From Symbiodinium natans (Eukaryota; Sar; Dinophyceae; Suessiales; Symbiodiniaceae): a DNA stretch of 64,000 nucleotides. Within the stretch, counting starts at the first letter, position 1, and every line of letters starts with the position of its first letter. Positions 1-11,590 of the stretch are shown here, piece after piece. Below the pieces are notes generated by a model. It worked only from the letters and a program-made list of their open reading frames with translations, was not told where the DNA came from and did no database searches. Position numbers and translations under genes: made by a program. The stretch spans positions 877,243 to 941,242 of the forward strand of contig CAJNDS010000446.1 of the NCBI GenBank assembly GCA_905221605.1, given 5' to 3'.

Positions 1-67
1 CGCTTCTTTTATGTCCGGAACGCTCCGCAGAGCGCTATCCAGGGCTAGCCGTTCGAGTTCCCTCACC

Positions 68-197
68 ACCAATTGCTTAAGAAATCTTCCCCCAAAAAAT
101 CTAAGATATTCGTCCCTTTAAGGGTAGTAGAGGGATTATTATTTTTATCATTATCATTATTATTATTATTGAATCTTTCTTCTTAAGCAAAGAGTAG
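68..197. mobile_element. MITE-like inverted repeat, CTTAAG family, copy 1
   Basis: The left arm reads AATTGCTTAAGAA and the right arm TTCTTAAGCAA, near-perfect complements about 100 bp apart. The interior is AT-rich with a TTATTATT run. The same arms recur at 5635-5743 (right end damaged), 17119-17233 and 20940-21046. No coding capacity; a non-autonomous DNA transposon is the simplest reading. Confidence 0.6.
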
Positions 198-266
198 ATC
201 ACCTGTCAAAGCAGCCTTGAATCGAGGAACCAAGTTGACGCGCCATGAATCCATAATGTACCTACA

Positions 267-416
267 CTTGAAGGTTTATGGTACTTACTAACCAATTATA
301 ACTGGGCTTATAACCCTACTTATAACTCGGATGACCCCTATAAGGCCCCTTAGGGGTATTACAAGTAGGGTTATAAGCACAGTTATAATTGGTTAGTAAG
401 TACCATGAACCTTCAA
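267..416. mobile_element. MITE-like inverted repeat, TGGTACTTA family, copy 1
   Basis: A 150 bp element. The left arm CTTGAAGGTTTATGGTACTT pairs with the right arm ending in AAGTACCATGAACCTTCAA, and the complementarity continues inwards through CTAACCAATTATAACTG. A second copy of nearly the same size and arms lies at 24028-24176. There is no open frame. Two diverged copies with conserved ends argue for a mobile family rather than a chance hairpin. Confidence 0.7.
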
Positions 417-697
417 ACACAAGTCTACACCTATCTCTGGCGCCACACCGCCTCCTATGAGGGTGGAGTAGGGCTCGGGTTTAGGGTTTGTGTGTGTGTG
501 TGTTTAGGGAGAGATTGCTGTAGGGCTGAAAGGCGGTTGAAAAGCTTCGTTGCTTAACGCGGATGAAACCTAAACCCTATACCCTACACCCTAAACCCTA
601 AACCGTTAGCCTGTTGCTAGGTGCAAGGGCTGTCTCGTCCCGCCGCACCGACTTCTGACGGTTTTGTCAACCCAAAACCCCCCAAAGCCCCAAATCT

Positions 698-840
698 TTG
701 GTAGCCCGGCGGTGCCCTTTTGCCCTGTTCGCGTTCTGGCTTCCCTTACAAAAAAAAAAAACCGGCCCCCCCCACCCCCCCCCGCCAAGAAAAAGAAAGA
801 ACGGGTACCCTTATTACAATATGCTTACCGGGCTACCAAG
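698..840. mobile_element. MITE-like inverted repeat, GGTAGCCC family, copy 1
   Basis: The element begins TTGGTAGCCCGG and ends CCGGGCTACCAA, a 12-bp perfect terminal inverted repeat. The interior holds A and C runs. A related copy is at 12183-12290 and shares GGTAGCCC, TTCCCTTA and CCCTTAT..ATATGGTTAC, with a decayed right end. The open frames seen across it on both strands are fortuitous. Confidence 0.6.
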
Positions 841-1172
841 AATCCCAGTCCCTAAGCCCTAAAAACCCCAAACCCTAAACCTTAACCCACAAGCTCTGAA
901 CCCTGGGTCCACACCCAACGCACTGAACCAAACATCCGAGAGCCAGTTCTTGTACTCATCCCCACCCCAAACATCTTCAAAGCCCTGTAGGGAGTCTAAA
1001 CCAAACCCTATAGGGTTTATGGCTTAAAGTTTAGGGTTCAGGGTGTAGCACTTAGCACCATAAAAGCTCTAAAAAACCCGAAAAAAACCCTAAAAAACCT
1101 ATAAACCATAAATCCTAAACCGTAAATCTTAAACCCTAAATCCTAAACCCTAAATCCTAAACCCTAAACCCC

Positions 1173-1252
1173 ACTGCCGACATTGACTTCGCAGCCGAAA
1201 TTCTGTCCAGCGTCATCCCATCACAGTTCGCAGAGTTTCGAGACACTACCCG
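1173..1252 (+). CDS. Candidate exon, unknown protein
   Basis: An island between two CCCTAAA blocks has one natural-looking plus frame that includes DIDFAAEILSSVIPSQFAEF followed by RDTTR. Codon choice is mixed with no stop. An AG acceptor is present only inside the island (ending near 1194), so the left boundary is unsettled. No family recognised. The minus frame is also open, so strand is a judgement. Confidence 0.35.
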
Positions 1253-1404
1253 AAGGACCAGCTACTCACATCAACCCCTAAACCCCAAAAGGCCCTAGAC
1301 CCTAAACGCCTCTAGCCCTAAACCCTAAACCCTAAACCCTAAACCCTAAACCCTATAAACCCTAACCCCTAAACCCCAAAACCCTAAACTCTCTTGGATT
1401 CTTG

Positions 1405-1478
1405 CTTGGGCATAGGAGAAGCTGTTGAAGCCCAGCGGCGCGAAGCCCAGCTCCTTCAGCGCCGTTGTGCTTATTGCT
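1405..1478 (-). CDS. Candidate exon, unknown protein (minus strand)
   Basis: On the minus strand the island reads TALKELGFAPLGFNSFSYAQ with strongly G/C-ending codons, unlike its other frames. It is flanked by CCCTAAA-type repeat on both sides. This is the best minus-strand coding signal in the first 10 kb. No homologue recognised and splice sites were not fixed. Confidence 0.4.
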
Positions 1479-1593
1479 TTTCTTCCCTAAGCCTTAGAAG
1501 CCCTAACCCCGAAACCCTAAACCGCAGTGGGTTCGTGGGGGCCTTAGGATGGTTTCGGGTTTGAGAACCCCACATTTCAAAACCTACCGATTA

Positions 1594-1640
1594 AATGTTC
1601 CCCCCTATACTAACAGTCTAGAAGAAGGGGGAACATCCCA
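1594..1640. mobile_element. Short deleted copy of the GGGATGTTCCC element family
   Basis: The left side carries ATGTTCCCCCCTATACTAAC and the right side GGGGGAACATCCCA. The interior present in other copies (22266-22346, 24874-24974, 61640-61719) is missing, so only the two ends are joined. Confidence 0.55.
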
Positions 1641-2028
1641 AGGTTAAGTCCTAACTAAAAACCCTAAACTCTAGTGGGGACCCTTAAAAGGGAACCCGTC
1701 TTAACCCTCTTCTGGCCCTCTTAAACAGGGACCTTGTTCAGAGGGGCTATATCCCCAAGGGTCCCCGTAATCCTAGCCCCTAGCGTCTAAGCCGCTGTTT
1801 TTGTTGGGGAGCGTCTGGGTTCGGAGCTTGGCTTTCGGTAGAGTTGTTTTTGCTTCTGCGGCTTGCTTGGGATTCAGCTGTATGGGCTTAGGCTCACAGG
1901 CTTCGTGATCCAGCTGAGACTTCATGACGAAGACGAAAACCCTAAACCCTAAACCCTAAACCCTAAACTCGCGGCTTTCCTGGGCGTCGAGAGTCCAGTA
2001 GGTCCTTGTTCAAGGCCATTTTCATGTT

Positions 2029-2152
2029 TGCTGAATGCCTTTGGTTTGAGCGGGGTCAAAGGTCAACGAATCTGCCCGAAATTTGATGATGAGAGATGTA
2101 TCGCTGGGAGGTCGTTCCCAGATAAGAACCTTCCGCACGGTATCGCCTTTAG
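2029..2152 (+). CDS. Candidate exon(s), unknown protein
   Basis: A plus-strand open stretch follows an AG|G at about 2028: it starts AIFMFAECLWFERG and a second frame continues RICPKFDDERCIAGRSFPDK then NLPHGIAFSLW, ending before a GT. The two parts are in different frames around an AAAG|GTCAA site, so there may be a small intron or only one part may be real. The bracketing repeats are CCCTAAA blocks at 1937-1970 and 2171-2208. Unknown family. Confidence 0.3.
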
Positions 2153-2689
2153 CCTATGGGTTTCTGGGTTGAGCCTAAACCATAAACCCTAAACCCTAAA
2201 CCCTAAACGCGTGGCGATCTGTACGCCCGGAAATGAAGCATACACTGACCCCATCATGCCCAGTTCTTGTTGGTAAGCCTCCAAGGTCCTGAGACCTAAA
2301 CCCTAGGGGGAGGTTTCGTGTTTAGGGTTGAGAGATTAGGGTTTAGGGTTTCCCCTGAACCCTACGCCCTTCGTTGCAACAACCCAAGAATGTCTGAACC
2401 CCGCAGCGGCCTTAGAACACTTAACCCTACGCTCTTGATCCCTAAGCCCCTAGAGCCCTGAAAGCCAAAAGATGGCCCGAGATGTTCGGGCTTAGGGGTT
2501 TTAGGGTTTAGGTTAGGGCGTTTTGGGGTGTCAAGGTTTAAGCCCCCCACGCTTCCAAACCCTAAACCCAAGACCCTAAGCCCCACGATTCGGAAGATGA
2601 CTCTTGTTTCAGGTGTAGAGCTCTGTAACTTGCCGAAGACGGCCAATATCGAGGCACCGTGGGTGCTGTGGGGAGCTTGTAAGGAAGTG

Positions 2690-3075
2690 CGGTTTAGGGT
2701 TTAGGGTTCAGGGTTTAGGGTGTAGGGTTTAGGGTTTAGGGTTAAGGTTTAGGGTTTAGGGTCTAGGGTTTAGGGTCTAGGGTCTAGGATTTAGGGTTAG
2801 GGTTTAGGGTTTAGGGTTTAGGGTTTAGGGTTTAGGGTTTAGGGTTTAGGGTTTAGGGTTTAGGGTTTAGGGTTTAGGGTTTAGGGTTTAGGGTTTAGGG
2901 TTTAGGGTTAGGGTTCGGGGTTTAGAGTTCAGGGTTTAGGGTTAGGGTTTAGGGTTTAGGGTTTAGGGTTTAGGGTTTGGGGTTTAGGGTTTAGGGTTTA
3001 GGGTTTAGGGTGTAGGGTGCAGCGTTCAGGGTTCAGGGCTCAGTTATTAGGGTTTAGGGTTCAGGGTTTAGGGTT
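2690..3075. repeat. Long degenerate TTTAGGG array
   Basis: About 390 bp, mostly perfect TTTAGGG units with scattered variants (GGGTTCAGGG, GGGTCTAGGG, GGGTGTAGGG). It is the longest block in the window. It adjoins a T-rich tract at 3127-3180. No coding content; frames across it are repeat products. Confidence 0.9.
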
Positions 3076-3869
3076 GAGGGTCGGTGGCTTAGGTAAAATG
3101 AGGGTCCTGCTTTGGGGGTTGTACATGGTTTATTTACTTTTCTGTTGTTTTCCTCTGCTTTTGTTTGTTTTTTTTTTTTTTAAACAGGTTGCTTCCTATG
3201 CTTATGACAGAAGTGCATGGTATTTTTAGGGACTCTAGCAGTTTGTTTGCCGGGGATATACAAAAGACACGTAAGGTGCAGGATTCTCCGAGTACGTTGG
3301 GTCAAGGAGTACAACACAAAGCCTCTGATGTTTCGCGTAGCCAACCAGGGTGCCGCAGTTTAGGGTCTAGGGCTCATAGGGTTCCCTCTATAAGTACAAG
3401 GGCTCCTTATAGTCGCTCGTTGCAAAAAAAAACCCAAAGAATCATTCTAAGAATTCATTCGCCCTTCACCCTAAACCCCAAAGACTCACATTCAGTGACC
3501 CTCTCGAAGCATTGTGCCCAGGCGCTGAAGGGTTCAGGGCTTGTGCAGGGCTTCGGGCAGGGTAGGGACCCCTAACCCCAAACCCTAAAATTCATCTATA
3601 GGACCTTCTAGACCCTATCTCCTAGACCCTTGCACCCCGTAGTCCTTATGCCGGAGGCCCCAGACCACAAGCCTGGACCAGAGTGGTTTGCGGTTAAGGG
3701 TTCACAGTTTCGACCTCATAAACCCTAAGCCCTAAACCCTAAGCCCTAAACCCTTAACCATTGTGGTCTAGGGTCTGGGGGCGTGCTTTTGAGTTTTTGT
3801 TGGGCCTCTCGAGGTTTAGGGCTTAGGGTTTTGGATTTTGGGTTTAGGGTTTAGAGCTCGTGAGAGACG

Positions 3870-3935
3870 CAGTCCTGAATTACGAGTCCGACGAGAAGCA
3901 AGAACCATTCAATGAGAGACTGGGGGTTTAGGCTG
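3870..3935 (+). CDS. Candidate exon, unknown protein
   Basis: The island between repeat blocks reads VRDAVLNYESDEKQEPFNER in the plus frame, with charged-residue composition and no stop. It is followed by GGGGGTTTAGG. Boundaries and protein are unknown. Confidence 0.35.
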
Positions 3936-4343
3936 CCGGATAAACCCTTTTACCTAGGTTACTGGGCAACCTAGCAGAATTATACGTAGTATTGTTAAAC
4001 CCTAAGCCCTAAACCCAAAGCCCTAGACCCTAAACCCTACGCCCCAAACTCTCAGCCCCTAAACCCTAAACCCTAGGCCCTAACCCCTAAAGTCCTCCCT
4101 ACCGTAGCGACTCTAAGAGTTCCAGAGTCATGTTGGAACTGGTTTAGGGTTTAGGGTTTAGGCTTCAGGGTTTAGGGTTTAGGGTTTAGGGTTTAGGGTT
4201 TAGGACAGTGCCTGCTCCGCTTGTCGCGGCCTAAAACCATAAACCCTAAACCCTAGACCCTAAACCCTAAACCCTAAACCCTACACCCTAAACCCTAAAC
4301 CCTAAACGCTAAACCCTAAACCCTAAACCCCTGAACCCTGTGC

Positions 4344-4481
4344 TTGGTTCCCCAACTACCCCCCTCTATCCTACCCCCCCCCCCCCCCTAGGTTCCTTCC
4401 CTAAGCAAGGCTACTTAGGGAAACTTCAGCCGAGCCTAATGAAGTTATTTAAGGGGGGAAGGGGGGTAGTAGGGAAAGCCA
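4344..4481. mobile_element. Inverted-repeat element (GGTTCCCCAACTACCCCCC)
   Basis: The left arm GGTTCCCCAACTACCCCCC is answered by GGGGGGTAGTAGGGAAAGCC at the right end, 138 bp in all, with a C run next to the left arm. Single copy in this window. It could be a MITE or a simple hairpin. Confidence 0.5.
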
Positions 4482-4955
4482 TGATAGAAACTGTAGAAGC
4501 CCACAACCCTGCAGAACAGCAATGCAAGATTTTGAGGTTAGAAGCATGGGCCCTTAGCATGCTCCCTTACCCTTCCTTATGGGGATCCGAAGCCACTTCA
4601 AGCCACGATGGGCCCCTTTGAGGAGCCAGCCGTGTGACCCACACGGTTGCCATTGATGTTGTTTGTCAAAAGACGGGTTTAAGGCCTAATTAAGGGTTTA
4701 GGGTTTAGGTGTTTGGGTTCATGGTTTAGGGTTTAGGGTTTAGCGGTTTGGAGTTTAGGGTGCAACCAGGCTACTGTTTTCGGCCCTTGTGTTCGTTTGG
4801 TGAAAGCATGGAAGCTCGGCATAGATATGCAGGGCAGGCAGGTATAGTGTCAAGACTCTACTGCGGCTAGAGGTCTCTGTGGGACATGAAACCATAGACC
4901 CTAATCCGAAACGCAGAACGACGCCCCTATTTTTTGGACAACCGTAAAGCCTTTC

Positions 4956-5040
4956 AGGTCAGGTCTTGGGGCTTCTGGTCAGGTTCACCTCAGAGCCTAA
5001 GCCAGAAATCCCTGCAACCCGCGGCAAGCGAACGCTGCAT
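4956..5040 (+). CDS. Candidate exon, unknown protein
   Basis: After CAG| the plus frame reads VLGLLVRFTSEPKPEIPATR then GKRTLHR before running into CCCTAAA sequence. No stop and mixed hydrophobic/charged composition. Family unknown; right boundary uncertain. Confidence 0.3.
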
Positions 5041-5634
5041 CGAACCTAAGCCCTAAACCCTCCCAACCTTGTATACCTATGGTCTAGGCGTTACGGTTTA
5101 GGGTTAGGTTTCATCTCAAGTTGAACCGCTGGAAGGTGGTGGGTCTGCTTTCCCAAACTGATGTCATTGATCGACCACCTTGTAACACCACACTCACGCC
5201 TACTTAAAGGGTCAGGGAACTTAGCAAGTGGGTTGATTAGTCAGATAACTATAAGCTCAATGACGGTGCTTATATCATATCCCTAATTAGAAAGTGCCCC
5301 GATCCTCCAACCTTCAACTCCTCCACCCTGCCCCTCGGACCGCACAAATGCTTAAAGCCCCAACCCGAATCCCTCTGGCATCAGCAAAGCTTGAAGATGT
5401 AAGCCTTACGCCTTGAAACCGAAACCTTTCACCTCTTGTAGATTCGTTGTGCAGCCGGTTTCCCCAAACTCTTACACCCAAATCCACCTCAAGTCCCTGT
5501 AAACCCTAAATCCCGATGCCTCGCAAAGACGCCCCAAACCGAGAAGCCCAAATGCCCGCTATGCCATGAACCCTAAGAACAACCCTAAAACCCCGATAAG
5601 CCCTCTCGAACTCAAGAGCCCTATAGCCCACATT

Positions 5635-5743
5635 CTACTATTTCGTTTGCTTAAGAACCCCAAAAACATAAGAACAAATATTCTTCCTATAAGGGCAGAG
5701 TAATAAAGGGATTATTATGTATTATTTTTTTGGGGTTCATATT
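5635..5743. mobile_element. MITE-like inverted repeat, CTTAAG family, copy 2 (right end damaged)
   Basis: The left end CTACTATTTCGTTTGCTTAAG plus GAACCCC matches the copy at 20940-21046. The right side keeps TTTTTGGGGTTC but lacks the terminal CTTAAGCAA. The interior shares AGGG and TTATTAT with copy 1. Confidence 0.5.
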
Positions 5744-7549
5744 AGACCTTAACCGTAAGCCCTAAACCCTGAACCCTAACCCTAAACCCTAAACCCTAAA
5801 CCCTAAACCCTAAACCCTAAACCCTAAACCTTAAACCCTAAACAGCATAGCTGCAGCCAGTTGAGTGTCCACCGACGACCCTTGCCTGGTGCTGCGGAGC
5901 CGATGGCCCAGACCACGAAGCCTTAAAGCCTTTAGGGTTTAGGGTTTAGGGTTTAGGGTTTAGAAGCCCTGAAGCCCTTGCCTGGCTCCCAGGGTTTTTG
6001 TTCGCGTGCAGGGTTTGTTGGAGGTCGCCAGGCTCAGTAATTTGGAAGGTTGGGGATATAGATATAGCGCTCAAACCCCAAACCCGGTGTTAGCAGACCT
6101 TCCAAGCCCCAGCCTACCCCAGATACTTTAATTAGCCACCCGAACCCCACAAGCTCCCAGGCCTCTAAGTTCCCAAAGTGGTTTAGGAGTTCTGGGGTTT
6201 AAAGTTTAAGTTTTACTCCCAACCTTGCGCATCAACCGTCCAAGGCCAGGGAAGCAACTTCCCATCTACCGAGGGTACATCTCCTTGGCCCAGGCGCGAA
6301 ATGCATTTAAGGCTTGGAGTTTGGGATTTTGCTTTCTTGCCCTAAGTCCTAAGTCCTAAACCTTAAATCCTAGGTGGGTCCCCGGGTCTAAGGACTTTCA
6401 TCTTTAAGGGTTGAGCTGGCTCAGCGACACGTCTGCTGCTACATTAATGACTTTTGTATTGAAAATGTGTATCATGCTGCATGCTGCGTTGTGATGTTTT
6501 TGTTCTTGAAACAGTCGGTTTAGAGTACACCCTGAGACCTAAACCATAAACGCTGTAAAGCCCAAAACCCTGAACCCTGAAACCTTCAATGTTAGACCCT
6601 ATAAACCCTAAACACGAAAACCTTAGAACGCTAAACATCCCTAAAACCCTGAAACCCTTGAAACCCTATAAACCCCAAAACCTTGAAACCCTAAACCCTT
6701 GTGGTGGCAGCAGGCTTTCGGGGTTTAGGGTTTAGGGTTTAGGGTTTAGGGTTTAGGGGGGGGGGGGGGGGGTGTCCCAAGGTTCTCACATGAAAGCGTT
6801 GGAGGCGTGCTTGAGTCTTGCTTTTTGCTTTTTAGGGTCTAGGGTTCTTAAACCTACCCTAAACTCTAAGCGCCGAGGTCTTACAATCTGCAGGCCCTGA
6901 TTGGAAGATACGTGGACCTCGGAAGTAGGTGCAAAGTACAGGGACCTAGTGGGCCTACTACCCAACTTAGTAACAATAGACCCTAAACCCTAAACCCTAA
7001 ACCCTAAACCCTAAACCCTAAACCCTAAACCCACTGAGCCTCTAAAATCCCACGCATCTTCCAAGATCTTCCTCGCCCCAGCAGAAGGTTTAGGGTTTTC
7101 GGTTTGGGGCATTTTAAAGGTTTGCCGTTTAGAGTTTTAGAGGTTTGGCGTGTAGAGTTTCAGGGTTTTAGGGTTCAGTCGTTTAGGTTTCAGGGTTTAG
7201 GGTTCAAGATCAGGTTAGGGCACACAAGCCTTTCGCCACTAGCTGGTTCTTAGTAGGGAGTGAGGGAATGAGGGCCCTATATATATATATATATATATGC
7301 ACTCTCTTCAACTGCTAGATTTCCAAAAGCCTCTTCAATCAGATAGTTGAGAAGCCAGAGTAAAGATAATCACATACAATGACCCTAAACCCTGGCCCTA
7401 AACCCTAAACCCTAAACTCTAAACCCGAAACCCGAAACCCGAAACCCGAAACCCTAAACCCTAAACCCTAAACCCTAAACCCCAAACCCCAAACTCTAAA
7501 CCCTAAACCCTAAACCCTAAACCCTAAACCCTTACCTACTAAATTCAAG

Positions 7550-7878
7550 AGGCTTTGTGGAAGTCTAGCGTCCATGTGCCGCTGGGGCCGATCCGCATGC
7601 AGCTACAGAGCTTCCTGGCATCCTTGGACAGTGAGGAGAGCAGTGAGGATGAGTCCACGACTGATGAATCCACCAAGAGTGGTGATGGCCAGAGTGTTAG
7701 GGTTTGGGGTTTAGGGTTTGGGGTTTAGGGTTTAGGGTTTAGGGTTTCAGCGCGTAGCTTCTCTGTGCAGAGTTTTGGCTGCAGCTATTCCAGTTGGCAG
7801 AACATGATGGAGGGGATGATCGAGGCAATGTGGCCGTCATTTCCATGCATGTTCGGTCTCGGGTTCAACGAGGCTTGA
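7550..7878 (+). CDS. 3' end of an unknown plus-strand gene: two exons and a stop
   Basis: Exon 1 is 7550-7695 (after TTCAAG) and exon 2 is 7771-7878 (after CTGTGCAG), ending in TGA. Exon 1 begins in phase 1 and ends in phase 0, exon 2 starts in phase 0, so the frame is kept. Exon 1 encodes a stretch starting ALWKSSVHVPLGPIRMQLQS, then an acidic Ser/Glu/Asp/Thr-rich segment (SLDSEESSEDESTTDEST). Exon 2 is Met/Trp-rich (SSWQNMMEGMIEAMWPSFPC) and ends NEA. The 75-bp intron 7696-7770 starts GTTAGG and is mostly TTTAGGG-type repeat. No family recognised. The clean phase match and coding composition make this the best-supported gene piece in the left third; upstream exons were not linked. Confidence 0.55.
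7696..7770 (+). other. Intron made of telomere-like repeat
   Basis: A 75-bp GT-AG intron. It begins GTTAGGGTTTGGGG, continues as TTTAGGG units, and ends CTCTGTGCAG. It shows in one short stretch how the repeat forms intron sequence. Confidence 0.5.
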
Positions 7879-8778
7879 CATGTAAGACATTAGGACACAG
7901 GCTTAAACCTTAAGTCTGTATCCACAGCCTAAACCCTTAGCCAAAGGCTTGTAAACCTTTGTGGTGCAACTCCCTGAAGCACCCCAATCCCCAACCCTAA
8001 ACAGGCCACCGCCTAATCCTAAACCCTCAAGCCGAAAAAGCCTAAACCCAAAGACCCGAAACCCAGAACCCTAAACAGGCTACCGCCTAAACCCTAGACT
8101 ATAGACCCTAAAACGACCCTAGACCCTAAACTGTTGATTGAAACCCTCAACTGAAACCCTAAAGCCTCCAAACCCTAAACCCTTTAAGGGTTTTTTCGGT
8201 TACTCCTCATTCCCTACTAAGAACCAGCCAGGCCCCCTCCTTTTCAATCATGCGTGTTGGAGGTCAGATCCATGACGTCCATCTCAGGACACCTGCGGTG
8301 GCTGCCCACAACCCTAAACCCTAAACCCTAAGGTCTAAACCCTAACCTCTAAACCCGGAAAACCCGAAGGGACCCACTCAGGGCGTTTAGCTTCTGGCGT
8401 CCTGTGCGAAAAACCATACTCCCCTTAGAACCTTATCAAAACTAATTTTCTTACATAGAGAAAAAATCTCCTAAGGGGCTGTAGAAGAAAGGTCTGCGAC
8501 AACTTGCATAGCAGGGTCAGGCCTTCCAAACGTGAGGGCACCCTGCTGCCAGTGGGACTTAATGAACCTTGAACCCCAATCCCCAATCTCCGAACTCCAA
8601 ACCCTAAACCCTAACTCCTAAACCTAAACCCAAAACCCTAGACCCTAAACCCCAACCCTCAACCTGAAACCCAACCCAAAGCCATGTGCCATAAGTTCTG
8701 ATCTCTGAGACCTGGGAGGCCCGAAGGAACCCTGCAACCCTAAACCCCAAACTCCTGAACCAACCCAAAAGCACAGTG

Positions 8779-8950
8779 GGTTTAGGGTTTAGGTTTAGGG
8801 TTTAGGGTTCAGGGTTTAGGGTTTAGGGTTTAGGGTTTCTAAACCCTAAACCCTAAACCCTAAACCCTAAACCCTAAACCCTAAAGCCTAAAGCCTAAAG
8901 CCTAAACCCCAAACCCTAAACCCTAAACCCTAAACCATAAACCCTAAAGA
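8779..8950. repeat. Head-to-head TTTAGGG / CCCTAAA palindrome
   Basis: About 60 bp of TTTAGGG units is followed, after only TTTCT, by about 110 bp of CCCTAAA units. The junction makes a large perfect-type inverted repeat able to fold into a hairpin. Orientation flips this abrupt also occur at 4203-4232. Confidence 0.85.
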
Positions 8951-8991
8951 GTTTGGTGTTTCCGTTTAAGCCTTTAAAGGCCTCATGCCAC

Positions 8992-9050
8992 GTCAGGAGA
9001 TGGCGCCGCCAACGCCAACCTGGACGCAGCCGCGGCTTCGCTTGTTTGGG
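8992..9050 (+). CDS. Candidate exon, Ala-rich, unknown
   Basis: After GTCAG|G the plus frame reads GDGAANANLDAAAASLV before GTTTGGGGTTTAGGG, which supplies a GT donor. Short and low-complexity, so weakly supported. Confidence 0.3.
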
Positions 9051-10068
9051 GTTTAGGGTTTTAGGGTTTTAGGGTTTAGGGTTTAGAGTTTAGGGTTTAG
9101 GCTTTAGGCTTTAGGGTTTAGGGTTTAGGGGGCGATCGGGGGTTCTTAGGCCGTTCGGGTTTAGGGTTTTTCTAAGGGTAGTTACATGCGGGGGGGGGGG
9201 GGGGGGGGGGGAAGAGGTTAGGGTTTAGGGTTTAGGGTTTAGGGTTTAGGGTTTAGGGTTTAGGGTTTAGGGTTTAGGGTTTAGGGTTTAGGGTTTAGGG
9301 CCGGTTTAGGGTTTAGGGTGTAGGAGTCCCGAATCATGGCCCCTTACCCGCTTTAAAGGGCTCCGAAGTATGAGCCCCTTGGGTTTCATAGGGTGTAAAG
9401 GGGGTATGCAAGGGGTCCCCGTTTAAGGTCCCCTACTACGAAGGGTTTAGGGTTTAGGGTTTAGGGTTTAGGTCCGTAGTAGGGGCCATGAAACTACCCT
9501 AAGAGTCTTTTGCTTTAGCTAGGGCCTTGGGATAGCTTCTTATTTTCCGTTTTTGGGGTTTAATTGAAGAGGATCATATTTCGGAGTATGTTTCAGAGGG
9601 TTCTAGGGGTTGATGGCGGTTAGCATATGTCAGGGTTTGTATAGGGTTTAGGCTTTATAGGGGGTTGGTGAGGTTTTAGCACTTTGGGTGTAGGGTTTTT
9701 CGGGTTTAGTAAGAATGAGCTCCCTGAATACTGGGCCACATGTTCGGGGTGGTTGGGCGTAGGGTCTATAGGGTCTGTACAGGGCTTCGGGTGTAAATCA
9801 TTCGGGCTTAGCAGGCAGGGCTTCGCGAGGGCAGCGGGGAGGGTGCATGTCTGACCCAGCCCACACACACTCGCTTGGAGTTGGACCACAACTTTAGCAA
9901 AGCTATTCCCAAAACCCTGAACCCTCAATCCGCCTAAGCCCGTATGGTTTAGGGTTTAGGCTGTAAACCCTAAACCCTAAACCCTCAACCCTAAATTCTA
10001 AACCCTGAACCCTGAACCCTAAACCCTAAACCCCACACACACACACACACCCCAGACGAATCCCTTAG

Positions 10069-10160
10069 GTCTTCGAGGATTGGCTTGGGCTCCTGGCGGG
10101 CGACGTGCCCTTGCCGTCCCAGAGCCAGCCTCCCAAACTTACAGAGGTATTTGAAACAAG
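10069..10160 (+). CDS. Exon of an unknown plus-strand gene
   Basis: The acceptor is CCCTTAG|GTC. The exon reads VFEDWLGLLAGDVPLPSQSQ then PPKLTEVFET in one frame and ends with two bases of a codon (phase 2) directly at G|GTTTAGGG, so the telomere-like array begins exactly at the donor. The next candidate exon, 10679-10725, starts with one base, which restores the frame. Unknown protein; composition is clearly coding-like. Confidence 0.45.
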
Positions 10161-10678
10161 GTTTAGGGTTTGGGGTTTAGGGTTTAGGGTTTAGGGTTTA
10201 GGGTTTAGGGTTTAGGGTTTAGGGATGTTTCGGGCTTAGGGTTTTTACTGCTGTTAATGGTGAGTGTATATCTGGCTCAAGGTTCGAGGGTTTAGTGGTT
10301 TAGGGCCTGGGATCAGGGCTTTCTGCTGAGAGCCTCGAAAGAACATTCGGATACATTTTATTGTTGATCTCTTTTTCTGGAAACTTAGTATAAGTCATTC
10401 CAAAGGGTACATATTCTAACGGGTTGCGAAGCATCAGCAACGCATTGATGCGGTTCATATCGGGATTCATGGGCCGTTCAACGTTTTGGTTCTTGTCGAA
10501 TTGAGTTAGCCTTTTGTGATTTCGGGTTCTGTGGTTCTGCGCTGGGTTGAAGAAGGTTTTTTTTGTTTTTTTTTTGGGGGGGGAGCCGAGGACAGCCTGG
10601 GGTTTAAATTGGGTTTAGGGTTCAGGCTTTCAGCATGAATTTCAACCAAGGGCTTAAACCCTCAACCCTAAACCAGAG

Positions 10679-10725
10679 CCAGAGCCTTTTGTCCTCCGGC
10701 ACCGACACCAAGAGGCCGGCCTTAG
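10679..10725 (+). CDS. Candidate exon following 10069-10160
   Basis: After CAGAG| the frame reads QSLLSSGTDTKRPAL and stops at a GTGACC donor (phase 1). The leading single base fits the phase of the preceding exon. The Ser/Thr-rich sequence gives no family. The acceptor is AG|C rather than AG|G, which lowers confidence. Confidence 0.3.
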
Positions 10726-10904
10726 GTGACCCTAAACCCTGAACCCTGAACCCTAAACCCTAAACCCTAAACCCTAAACCCTAAACCCTAAACCCTAAAC
10801 CCTAAACCACACACATGCGTGTGTGGGCCAGACCAAGCTTTCCCCAGACTCACACTCTGGGGCGGCCTATAGACCCGACCAAGCCCTGCGTGTGCGTATA
10901 CATT

Positions 10905-11400
10905 TTGTATATATGTATATGTATGTATATACATATATGTGTATATATATAACATTTATACATATACATATATATATATATATACATATATATCTTATGT
11001 ATACATATTCCCCAAGCAGTCTACTGTTGGGGTTCTAAGTTCATTTAAGGATAGCCGACATTCTTAGGAATGTTGCCCGGTTCCTGGGTTCCTTGTCTCC
11101 CTTTGTCTGCCTTTGTCTCCCTGCATGTGGCTGGCTTTGCCGGGTTGCTGTGCTCATTTTGTCTCCCTTTGTCTACCGTTGTCTCCACTGTTTCTTTGAC
11201 GTGCCTTTGACTGTATCGGGGTCTTCGGTGGTGTAATAGTATACTTGTATATATTATACGTATATATATACTATACGTATATATAGATATAGAGCATACT
11301 TGTATATATATATATACTATACGTATACATATATATATATATATGCTATATATATATATGCTATATATATATATATGTGTGTGTGTATGTATGTAGCTAT
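10905..11400. repeat. AT/TATA microsatellites
   Basis: TATATA and TATG/CATA-rich tracts at about 10905-11010 and 11235-11395. Between them (11060-11210) lies a CTTTGTCTCC-rich degenerate repeat. Open frames here give Ile/Tyr strings and are not genes. Confidence 0.85.
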
Positions 11401-11590
11401 GTGCCACATAAAATCTAGAGGCTACTAGGCGGTACATTCCCAGGGGCGAGGCCAGAGTACCTCAAGCTCCAACCCGAAGCCTCAAGCACCAAATTCCCAG
11501 GGTTTAGGGTTTAGGGTTTAGGGTTTAGGGTTTAGGGTTTAGGTTTTAGGGTTTAGGGTTTAGGGTTTTAAGGTTTAGGGTGGCTTGGGG

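Noticed and set aside
1-600. Window start as a chromosome end
   Set aside because: The telomere-like units at the left edge are sparse, degenerate and in mixed orientation, and arrays continue inside genes up to 61 kb.
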